DNA of 5,640 nucleotides from Collinsella sp. (GTDB lineage: Bacteria > Actinomycetota > Coriobacteriia > Coriobacteriales > Coriobacteriaceae), in contig JAIJJM010000158.1 in assembly GCA_022728415.1 (NCBI GenBank), positions 1 to 5,640 on the forward strand, read 5' to 3'. Each line of letters opens with the position of its first letter. The first letter of the stretch is position 1. A program made the translations under genes and the position numbers. Of this stretch, positions 1 to 4,533 are shown one piece after another. The notes beneath the pieces were generated by a model that searched no databases, was not told where the DNA came from, and saw nothing but the letters and a program-made list of their open reading frames with translations.

Positions 1-435
1 ATCGAGAACGGCGTCGACTGCGGCCCGCGCGCCTACCTGCGCCCGGGCACCCACATGCTCGACGGATCCAAGGCCGGCACGCACGTGGAAATCAAAAAGT
101 CCACGATCGGCGAGGGCTCCAAGGTGCCGCACCTGTCCTACATCGGCGACACCACCATGGGCTCCGGCGTCAACGTGGGCGCGGGCTCCATCACCTGCAA
201 CTACGACGGCGTCCACAAGCACAAGACCGTCATCGGCAAGGATGCCTTCATCGGTTCCGACACCATGATGGTCGCGCCCGCCCAGATTGGCGACGGTGCA
301 CTCGTGGCCGCCGGCTCCGTCATCACCGAGCCGGTCCCGGCCGACGCGCTCGGTCTGGGCCGCGCCCGTCAGGTAAACATTGAGGGCTGGGCCGCCGATT
401 ATCGCCGCCGTCTGCACGAGGACGACGAGGTATAA
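1..435 (+). CDS. glmU: GlmU C-terminal part (glucosamine-1-phosphate N-acetyltransferase / UDP-GlcNAc pyrophosphorylase), 5' truncated by window
   Basis: GlmU is a cytoplasmic bifunctional enzyme that makes UDP-GlcNAc for peptidoglycan. Its C-terminal left-handed beta-helix transfers acetyl from acetyl-CoA to glucosamine-1-phosphate, and its N-terminal domain (outside the window) is the uridylyltransferase. Frame 1 is open from base 1, giving 144 residues before TAA at 433-435. Visible hexapeptide repeats include the blocks [30 protein letters not shown] and VAAGSVIT. By alignment from memory with E. coli GlmU, fragment residues R14, K32, H44, Y47, N58, N67 and Y68 correspond to R333, K351, catalytic H363, Y366, N377, N386 and Y387, so the acetyltransferase site looks intact. 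The tail is short and acidic (HEDDEV). An ATG at 55 lies inside the domain and is not the real start. A terminator follows directly, and prs lies downstream as in many Gram-positives. Identification is very secure. Confidence 0.97.
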   Translation: MENGVDCGPRAYLRPGTHMLDGSKAGTHVEIKKSTIGEGSKVPHLSYIGDTTMGSGVNVGAGSITCNYDGVHKHKTVIGKDAFIGSDTMMVAPAQIGDGALVAAGSVITEPVPADALGLGRARQVNIEGWAADYRRRLHEDDEV

Positions 436-452
436 CGTTTTACCAAGCATCT

Positions 453-487
453 AAGGAGCTGTTCCCATGGGGACGGCTCCTTTTTCT
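453..487 (+). terminator. Rho-independent terminator after glmU
   Basis: Bases 453-466 pair with 469-482 (arms AAGGAGCTGTTCCC and GGGGACGGCTCCTT, two G-T wobbles). The innermost C-G pair probably opens to leave a CATG loop. A T-run at 481-485 follows. It begins 18 nt after the glmU stop codon and separates glmU from prs transcription. Confidence 0.9.
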
Positions 488-554
488 ATTGTGACCTGCG
501 CGACCGGATGAGTGGTCGGTTCGTGTCCGTTGACGGTAAAGACATTATCAAGAC

Positions 555-582
555 CTGATAAACCCCACCGCGCGGTTACAAT
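555..582 (+). promoter_or_regulatory. Likely sigma-70-type promoter of prs
   Basis: TACAAT at 577-582 is one base from the -10 consensus. CTGATA at 555-560 (4 of 6 to TTGACA) lies 16 nt upstream. A start near 589 would give a leader of about 38 nt before the prs ATG at 627. A TTGACG at 530-535 is a better -35 box, but it has no good -10 at the right distance. Placement after the glmU terminator supports a separate prs promoter. Confidence 0.5.
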
Positions 583-626
583 GCAACAAGGCATCTATAT
601 GGCATTCGATATAAAGGAGAAGGGTA

Positions 627-1613
627 ATGCCGATTAATGATCCCGAGAAGTCGGAGAATATGCGCAAGTCCATCCGCGTGTATTCCGGTTCCTCCAACCG
701 TCCCCTCGCTCAGAAGATCGCTGAGTACCTTGGGGTCGAGCTTTCGGGCCTTACGCTAAAGCAGTTCGCCAACGGTGAGATTTACGCCCGCTACGACGAG
801 ACCGTCCGCGGCGCCGACGTCTTCCTGATTCAGTCCGTGGCCGGCGGCAACGTCAACGACATGCTCATGGAGCTGCTCATCGCCACCGACGCCGCCAAGC
901 GCGCATCCGCCCGCTCCATCACCGCCGTTATCACCCACTACGGCTATGCCCGCCAGGACCGCAAGGCCGGCCCGCGCGAGCCCATCACTGCCCGCCTCGT
1001 CGCCAACCTGCTCGAGCGCGCCGGTGTCAACCGCATCATCACCCTCGACCTGCACCAGGGTCAGATCCAGGGCTTCTTCGATATCCCGGTTAACCACCTG
1101 TCCGCACTGCCGCTGTTTGGCCAGTACTACAACAACATGCACTTTGACACCGACAACCTGGTTGTCGTCTCCCCCGACGTGGGTCGCGCCAAGGCCGCCA
1201 AGAAGCTGTCCGACATGCTCGGCTGCAGCCTCGCTATCGCCCACAAGGGCCGTCCACGCCACAACGCCGCCGAGGTCATGGGTATCATCGGTGATATCGA
1301 GGGCAAGACCTGCATCATCAACGACGACATGATCGACACCGCGGGCACCCTGTGCGCCAACGTCAAGGAGCTCAAGGCTATGGGCGCCGGCGACATCTAC
1401 GTCTGCGCCACCCACGGCATCTTCTCCGGTCCGGCCATCGAGCGTCTGAACGACGCCCCGATCGTCGAGTGCCTCGTCACCGACGCCATTCCCGTCGAGG
1501 TCGGCGGCAAGATCAAGACTATCTCGGTCGCCGAGGAGTTCGCTCAGGCCATCTCCGCCGTTTACCACGAGGAGCCCGTCTCCACGCTCGTCGGCGGCGA
1601 CTTCGCGCTGTAG
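627..1613 (+). CDS. prs: Ribose-phosphate pyrophosphokinase (PRPP synthetase)
   Basis: Prs transfers pyrophosphate from ATP to ribose-5-phosphate to make PRPP for purine, pyrimidine, NAD, histidine and tryptophan synthesis; it is cytoplasmic. The 328-residue protein covers the whole class I family. Visible motifs are FANGE (47-51), the ATP-binding RQDRK (109-113), DLHQGQIQGFFD with metal-binding H143, VVVSPDVG (179-186), the flexible-loop K207-G-R209 matching the catalytic Lys and Arg of B. subtilis Prs, and the PRPP loop DDMIDTAGT (233-241). The start at 627 has AAAGGAG at 613-619, 7 nt upstream. A second in-frame ATG at 660 would give a length closer to the usual 310-320 residues, but it lacks as good a Shine-Dalgarno, so the N-terminus carries about 11 extra residues. 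It is transcribed alone between two terminators. Confidence 0.97.
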   Translation: MPINDPEKSENMRKSIRVYSGSSNRPLAQKIAEYLGVELSGLTLKQFANGEIYARYDETVRGADVFLIQSVAGGNVNDMLMELLIATDAAKRASARSITAVITHYGYARQDRKAGPREPITARLVANLLERAGVNRIITLDLHQGQIQGFFDIPVNHLSALPLFGQYYNNMHFDTDNLVVVSPDVGRAKAAKKLSDMLGCSLAIAHKGRPRHNAAEVMGIIGDIEGKTCIINDDMIDTAGTLCANVKELKAMGAGDIYVCATHGIFSGPAIERLNDAPIVECLVTDAIPVEVGGKIKTISVAEEFAQAISAVYHEEPVSTLVGGDFAL

Positions 1614-1646
1614 TCCAGCTCGTATCGCATCATCTTTGATGTTTTT

Positions 1647-1678
1647 AAAGGGTCGGAAGCGAGCTTCCGACCCTTTTT
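1647..1678 (+). terminator. Rho-independent terminator after prs
   Basis: AAAGGGTCGGAAG at 1647-1659 pairs perfectly with CTTCCGACCCTTT at 1664-1676 (13 bp, CGAG loop), with the T-run continuing to 1678. It starts 34 nt after the prs stop. The A-rich left flank is short, and on the other strand a TTT run follows the stem, so weak bidirectional use is possible. Confidence 0.93.
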
Positions 1679-1699
1679 CTATTCCTCGCCAACCCGCCC

Positions 1700-1726
1700 T
1701 GGACAGTTAGTTCAGATACGTATTTA
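1700..1726 (+). repeat. Copy A of the 27-nt repeat (element 1, left end)
   Basis: Shared core TTCAGATACGTAT at 1711-1723, including the 8-bp palindrome ATACGTAT at 1716-1723. The tail TTTA differs from the TAAA-type tail of the other three copies. Confidence 0.9.
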
Positions 1727-1875
1727 TTTTAGAACCTAATGAGCCTCTTAGGGCATCTGAAGATGGCCGACGGATACTCTAAACAGCCCGAACCCGACGC
1801 TTTCGAGCGCAGTCGTCACACTTTGCCTTTCATTCGCCCTCAAAAGCCCCTGAAAATACCCAAGCAAAACGCTGC

Positions 1876-1902
1876 TTTATACGTATCTGAACCAACTGTC
1901 CA
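1876..1902 (-). repeat. Copy B of the 27-nt repeat (element 1, right end, inverted)
   Basis: Read on the - strand it begins TGGACAGTTGG and continues with TTCAGATACGTATAAA; the palindrome ATACGTAT is at 1879-1886. It differs from copy A at three positions and from copies C and D at three or four. Confidence 0.9.
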
Positions 1903-2001
1903 ACACCCATCGCTGACATTAGCAGCGGGACTCACTTTCTCGCAAGCTCTCAGTAATATCCCCGTTTTCCTAACACCCGACCGTTCATGGCGCGCAGCAC
2001 C

Positions 2002-2046
2002 CCGCTGGGCGAAAAGAACGGCATGGCAGTCGCGTTTCGCCAGCGG
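2002..2046. promoter_or_regulatory. Imperfect inverted repeat just upstream of the orphan gene
   Basis: CCGCTGGGCGAAA at 2002-2014 is complementary to TTTCGCCAGCGG at 2035-2046, apart from one unpaired G, with a 20-nt loop. It ends 17 nt before the ATG at 2064. It could be an operator for autorepression or an mRNA hairpin. No T-run follows, so it is not a classical terminator. It is the only clear structure in 1903-2063; I see no strong promoter or Shine-Dalgarno there, only a weak TAATAT at 1954-1959 and TAGTAC at 2049-2054. Confidence 0.5.
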
Positions 2047-2063
2047 CTTAGTACCTTGTAACT

Positions 2064-3191
2064 ATGACCACCGTGATTTCACATTTCTCCGCCCTCCGCG
2101 CAATTCGCCGCGCACGACGGGCATACTCTGCCCTTCCTTGGGACTCCATCGACGGCGGACAGCAGGCGCAAGCTCTAGCCGGCTGCATTCCCAATAATGA
2201 CGCGGTAGACTTTAGCGCGCTTTCGATCCTCGACGCCTGGAATGAAGACGATTCCGAACCGCTTGATCTTCTCATTTCAAACGAAGACAACAGGCGTCCC
2301 GACAAGCGAATCCGCCAGCACATTCTCTCCGCCGCGCTTCCCAAAGGTGCAATCATGCGCATCGAAGCCGACATCTACGCAACGTCTCCCGCCATGACGG
2401 CCATGCTTTGTTCCAAAAATGAGTCGGTCGCCAAAACCTTGATGCTCCTTATGGAGCTGCTTGGAACCTACTCCCTTCCGCCCGAGGCAACCTACCCCAT
2501 CGCCTATGACGATACGTGGCCCAAGGCCGACGGCTTCGAAGCGATGGGCGACCTTGATTGTCAGGGCAGCCAACCGGCACCCGAAGGACAAGCCGAAACC
2601 CGTTACGAACAGGCACACTACAAATGCGAACCTGCTACAACCATCGAAGATCTCGAGGCAATCGCACGGTTCGCCAAAAGCAGCTCCTATGCCTCGTTTC
2701 GCACGGCCGTTAAACTCGCCCGAGCCGGATCAGCATCCCCAGCGGAATCCTTAATGTTTGCCGTCCTAGGCGCGCCCATGCGTTTTGGCGGTTTCGGATG
2801 TTGCAGCCTGCCCATGGGAGGCCTGCTACTCAACTATAGAATCGACTTCGATACCCTTGCGGTCAACATGTCCTCGGGTATCCCCTACGCCATCTGCGAC
2901 TTATATTGCCCGGCCGCCGGAGTCGACAACGAATACAACGGAATTGGACATGAGCTTCAAAACGCTCGCATTCACGACGGAAATCGCAACAATGGCCTCA
3001 AGGCCATGGGTATCCACGTCCTGGTTATCAATCGTGACCAAATGAAGGACCTTGTTGCACTCGAAGCCTTCGCTCAGACGATGCATCGACTTGCGGGGGC
3101 TCGATTCCGCTATCGCATCAAGGGTTATCGCAAGCGTCAAGCCGCTTGGCTCAACGCCCTGCGGGCTGGAATCGGCCTCGCGCCGGTCTAA
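2064..3191 (+). CDS. Orphan protein with C-terminal Vsr/DUF559-like (PD-(D/E)XK-type) nuclease region; possible AbiEi-like N-terminal part
   Basis: This is a 375-residue protein of unproven function. Residues about 220-350 resemble the Vsr/DUF559 endonuclease-like layout: a buried strand with D279 (CDLYCP), then E290-Y-N292 with H296, then D305-x2-R308, then a hydrophobic strand (MGIHVLVINRDQ, 315-326). In DUF559 proteins as I know them the second motif is usually E-x-D; here it is E-x-N. Residues 85-150 (ALPKGAIMRIEADIYATSP, then ELLGTY) recall the AbiEi antitoxin-like region that precedes such domains in Coriobacteriia, a memory-based comparison. Residues 150-195 are a low-complexity acidic linker. 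No signal peptide or membrane segment is seen. TAG at 2049 blocks an earlier start; there is no Shine-Dalgarno, so translation may be leaderless. Codon use is richer in A and T than in prs or pth, suggesting transfer. A short hairpin (3183-3198) overlaps the stop. It stands alone between elements 1 and 2. It could be a defence or toxin-antitoxin component, or a domesticated nuclease. The gene is likely real; its function is uncertain. Confidence 0.8.
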   Translation: MTTVISHFSALRAIRRARRAYSALPWDSIDGGQQAQALAGCIPNNDAVDFSALSILDAWNEDDSEPLDLLISNEDNRRPDKRIRQHILSAALPKGAIMRIEADIYATSPAMTAMLCSKNESVAKTLMLLMELLGTYSLPPEATYPIAYDDTWPKADGFEAMGDLDCQGSQPAPEGQAETRYEQAHYKCEPATTIEDLEAIARFAKSSSYASFRTAVKLARAGSASPAESLMFAVLGAPMRFGGFGCCSLPMGGLLLNYRIDFDTLAVNMSSGIPYAICDLYCPAAGVDNEYNGIGHELQNARIHDGNRNNGLKAMGIHVLVINRDQMKDLVALEAFAQTMHRLAGARFRYRIKGYRKRQAAWLNALRAGIGLAPV

Positions 3192-3224
3192 AAACCGGAT
3201 TGCACACTTACTGCCGAGCAAGGG

Positions 3225-3251
3225 CGGGCAGTTGATTCAGATACGTATAAA
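3225..3251 (+). repeat. Copy C of the 27-nt repeat (element 2, left end)
   Basis: It reads CGGGCAGTTGA, then TTCAGATACGTATAAA; the palindrome ATACGTAT is at 3241-3248. It differs from copy B at three positions. Confidence 0.9.
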
Positions 3252-3401
3252 TGGACACATCAGATCGAGCCGTTTTGCCGTCAACTCTGTGCAATTCGCC
3301 CTGTTCGATAATAAAACAGACTTCAAAACAGCACTATACCGACCAGTTAGAGCGACCGACCAGCACTATGGCATCGAATCGAGCGCTTCGATAGCTCGTG
3401 T

Positions 3402-3428
3402 TTTATACGTATCTGAACAAACTGCCCA
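3402..3428 (-). repeat. Copy D of the 27-nt repeat (element 2, right end, inverted)
   Basis: On the - strand it reads TGGGCAGTTTG, then TTCAGATACGTATAAA; the palindrome ATACGTAT is at 3405-3412. The GGGCAG start is shared with copy C, whereas A and B have GGACAG, so the two arms of each element match each other better at this position than across elements. Confidence 0.9.
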
Positions 3429-3483
3429 CCTGGGCTTCTGGCGGCCGCCCAAACGCCACCAAACAGCCTCGATCGCCCTCCAT

Positions 3484-3512
3484 TTGACAGCTGTAACGGG
3501 GTCGCTCACCAT
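3484..3512 (+). promoter_or_regulatory. Likely promoter of pth
   Basis: A perfect TTGACA is present at 3484-3489. At the 17-nt spacing the -10 position holds only CACCAT (3507-3512, 3 of 6), with CATAGC at 3510-3515 as a poorer-spaced alternative. A start near 3519 gives a leader of about 24 nt. The site lies just right of element 2, so pth has its own promoter independent of the accessory module. Confidence 0.45.
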
Positions 3513-3542
3513 AGCAGACGACAAATCGACGAAAGGAAGCAC

Positions 3543-4172
3543 ATGGCAGCTGCACAGCCGCTCAAGATTCGCATGGTTGCCGGGCTTGGCAACCCGGGCG
3601 AGGAATATGCCGAGACCCGCCACAACGCCGGCTTTAAGGCAATCGACGAGCTAGCCTGTCAGGCCGGCGTCACGTACTGGAAAAACCAGGCCGGCGCCGA
3701 GATCGCGCTCATCAACATCAACGATGCCGAGGAAGAGGGCGGTAAGCGCCAGATTGTGCTGGTCAAGCCGCAGTCGTACATGAATACCTCGGGCGGTCCC
3801 ATCTCCAAGCTCTGCCGCGAGTACAAGATCAAGGCCGAGGAGCTGCTCGTAATCCACGACGAGCTCGATATTCCCGCCGGCGACGTACGTGTTAAGGTGG
3901 GCGGCGGCCATGCTGGCCACAACGGCCTGCGTTCCATCATCGACAAGATGGGCAGCCGCGACTTCAGCCGTATCCGCACCGGCATCGGCAACCCTCCCGG
4001 CAAGATGGCCGTCGCCGACTACGTGCTTAAACAGCTGCGCGCCCGCGAGGCCGAGGATTTCCATGACACCTGCGTCCGCGCGGCCGACGCCGCGGGTCTC
4101 GCCATCGTGCACGGCGTGGTCTATGCCCGCGACCACGTCAACGGCGCCGCCTCCTCCAACGGCAAGCACTAA
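3543..4172 (+). CDS. pth: Peptidyl-tRNA hydrolase
   Basis: Pth cleaves the ester bond of peptidyl-tRNAs released prematurely from ribosomes, recycling tRNA in the cytoplasm; it is usually essential in bacteria. The 209-residue protein matches the family over its length (typical 185-200). Motifs are GLGNPG (14-19) with N17, TRHNAG with catalytic H27, KPQSYMN with N81, HDELDIPAG (105-113) with D106, and GGGHAGHNGL (120-129) with N127. These equal N10, H20, N68, D93 and N114 of E. coli Pth by alignment from memory. AAAGGAAG at 3532-3539 supports the ATG at 3543; the protein has a short extra N-terminus (MAAAQPLK) before the first strand and a Ser/Asn/Gly-rich tail. In B. subtilis pth (spoVC) also lies downstream of glmU-prs, with ctc between; here an accessory module sits in that gap. 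A third repeat element starts 2 nt after the stop codon. Confidence 0.97.
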   Translation: MAAAQPLKIRMVAGLGNPGEEYAETRHNAGFKAIDELACQAGVTYWKNQAGAEIALININDAEEEGGKRQIVLVKPQSYMNTSGGPISKLCREYKIKAEELLVIHDELDIPAGDVRVKVGGGHAGHNGLRSIIDKMGSRDFSRIRTGIGNPPGKMAVADYVLKQLRAREAEDFHDTCVRAADAAGLAIVHGVVYARDHVNGAASSNGKH

Positions 4173-4174
4173 AA

Positions 4175-4213
4175 CCTACCATTTAGGGACAGGTTTATTT
4201 TGGCAGGTTTTAT
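4175..4213 (+). repeat. Left 39-nt arm of element 3
   Basis: Direct units CAGGTTTAT at 4190-4198 and CAGGTTTTAT at 4204-4213 lie in tandem within the arm, a layout that suggests paired binding of a protein. Confidence 0.9.
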
Positions 4214-4277
4214 GTGCGGAAACGCCGCAGCGGCCGCATCGCAATAAACCCCGCACTGCCATACACACATAGCGCCC

Positions 4278-4328
4278 CAAAGGGGGCCGGTCTCATCACA
4301 ACCCGAGGCCGGCCCCCTTTGCCGTTTT
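4278..4328 (+). terminator. Strong hairpin inside element 3, probable pth terminator
   Basis: 4278-4294 pairs with 4305-4321 over 17 bp with a single G-T wobble (core AAAGGGGGCCGG / CCGGCCCCCTTT) and a 10-nt loop. The tail is weak: TTT is within the stem end, then GCCGTTTT, so termination may be partial or assisted by the outer 39-nt palindrome. It is 106 nt after the pth stop. Confidence 0.65.
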
Positions 4329-4333
4329 GCCTG

Positions 4334-4372
4334 ATAAAACCTGCCAAAATAAACCTGTCCCTTTTTGGTAGG
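4334..4372 (-). repeat. Right 39-nt arm of element 3 (inverted)
   Basis: Identical to the left arm on the opposite strand, except three bases in the A/T stretch (4364-4366 region). On the + strand it ends with a CTTTTT tract at 4361-4366, which follows the palindrome and could itself help termination if the long arms pair in RNA. Confidence 0.9.
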
Positions 4373-4399
4373 TCACTTTTCCCAACGGTCGAAGATACA

Positions 4400-4428
4400 C
4401 GTAAACAGCATGTCCATGAGGGTATAAT
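4400..4428 (+). promoter_or_regulatory. Likely promoter of the nfnA-nfnB operon
   Basis: A perfect TATAAT is at 4423-4428, but no good -35 is found (CGTAAA at 4400-4405 is the 17-nt-spaced hexamer), so an activator may be needed. Transcription would start near 4435, giving a leader of about 100 nt. It lies outside element 3. Confidence 0.5.
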
Positions 4429-4432
4429 TTGC

Positions 4433-4515
4433 ACCGTATGTCTGCACAACGCCTGTGCGCGTACGGTTTTATTCGGGCTGCCGTCCATTTCCGTGGAGGC
4501 ACGGTTCGGCGGCCC
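4433..4515 (+). promoter_or_regulatory. Structured 5' leader of nfnA: two hairpins, the first attenuator-like
   Basis: Hairpin 1: ACCGTA (4433-4438) pairs with TACGGT (4462-4467), and inside it GCACA (4444-4448) pairs with TGTGC (4454-4458); TTTT at 4467-4470 follows. Hairpin 2: GGGCTGCCG (4475-4483) pairs with CGGCGGCCC (4507-4515) with one G-T wobble and a smaller TCCA/TGGA stem inside; it ends 6 nt before the purine-rich ribosome binding site. This could be an attenuator or a translation-control leader. I match it to no known riboswitch class. Confidence 0.4.
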
Positions 4516-4533
4516 TAACAAGAGAGGGGTTCT

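Larger units (their letters stand above)
1700..1902. repeat. Element 1: about 203-bp sequence with 27-nt terminal inverted repeats (MITE/REP-pair-like)
   Basis: The ends at 1700-1726 and 1876-1902 are inverted copies of one 27-nt sequence: TGGACAGTT, then two bases, then TTCAGATACGTAT and an A/T tail. They differ at three positions. The 149-nt interior has no convincing gene; a + frame open from 1739 reads straight through the right repeat and into the next gene, and is judged spurious. The same ends recur around element 2, at nearly the same separation. The element begins 21 nt past the prs terminator. I see no clear target-site duplication. It may be a non-autonomous mobile element, an interspersed palindrome pair acting in RNA folding or termination, or a protein-binding pair. 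The repeat is certain; its nature is inference. Confidence 0.8.
3225..3428. repeat. Element 2: about 204-bp sequence with the same 27-nt terminal inverted repeats as element 1
   Basis: The ends at 3225-3251 and 3402-3428 are inverted copies of the 27-nt repeat found at element 1. The interior is 150 nt, against 149 nt in element 1, but I find no extended similarity between the two interiors in either orientation. Inside, ACCGACCAG occurs twice (around 3337-3346 and 3354-3363), and an ATCGAA/TTCGAT inverted repeat lies near 3373-3392. No gene is supported; a + frame spanning 3052-3654 crosses the element and both neighbouring genes and is spurious. The element starts 33 nt after the orphan gene and ends 55 nt before the pth -35 box, and may serve as a 3' processing or termination structure. 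Confidence 0.8.
4175..4372. repeat. Element 3: about 198-bp sequence with 39-nt near-perfect terminal inverted repeats
   Basis: 4175-4213 and 4334-4372 are inverted copies differing only at three adjacent bases (TTT versus AAA after CCTACCA). Each arm reads CCTACC, an A/T stretch, GGGACAGGTTTATTTT, then GGCAGGTTTTAT, so it carries two direct CAGGTTT(T)AT units 14 nt apart. The sequence differs from the 27-nt repeats of elements 1 and 2, but total length and the outer GG(G/A)CAG are similar. The 120-nt interior has no gene and contains a strong hairpin at 4278-4321. The element begins 2 nt past the pth TAA. The format resembles palindrome pairs linked to REP-associated transposases or small MITEs; this is inference. 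No target duplication is evident. Confidence 0.85.

Noticed and set aside
501..518. Small inverted repeat CGACC / GGTCG between glmU and prs
   Set aside because: A five-base-pair stem without a tail is expected by chance in G+C-rich sequence.
590..612. Short imperfect tandem repeat GGCATCTATAT / GGCATTCGATAT in the prs leader
   Set aside because: Only about 11 nt twice with mismatches; it may be chance and has no clear role.
765..779. FANGE instead of FSDGE in Prs
   Set aside because: Actinobacterial Prs proteins commonly carry FANGE, so it is not a lost catalytic feature.
756..1568. A 270-codon - strand open frame opposite prs
   Set aside because: It is a shadow of prs caused by G/C-rich third positions; the translation is Gly/Val/Asp-rich without a family match. 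The same applies to the - strand frame at 3651-4169 opposite pth.
1691..1910. Target-site duplication around element 1 (and likewise elements 2 and 3)
   Set aside because: Comparing the bases outside each pair of ends gave no direct repeat longer than chance, so mobility is not shown by the sequence itself.
1739..2197. A 152-codon + strand open frame
   Set aside because: It runs across element 1, its right repeat, the hairpin and into the orphan gene in another frame; it has no ribosome site and no recognisable domain.
1700..3428. CRISPR array as an explanation for the repeated 27-mers
   Set aside because: The copies are inverted pairs separated by about 150 nt and 1.3 kb, not direct repeats with uniform 30-40-nt spacers, and no cas gene is present.
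3052..3654. A 200-codon + strand open frame
   Set aside because: It spans the end of the orphan gene, element 2, the pth promoter and the pth start; its composition changes with each, as expected of a chance frame.
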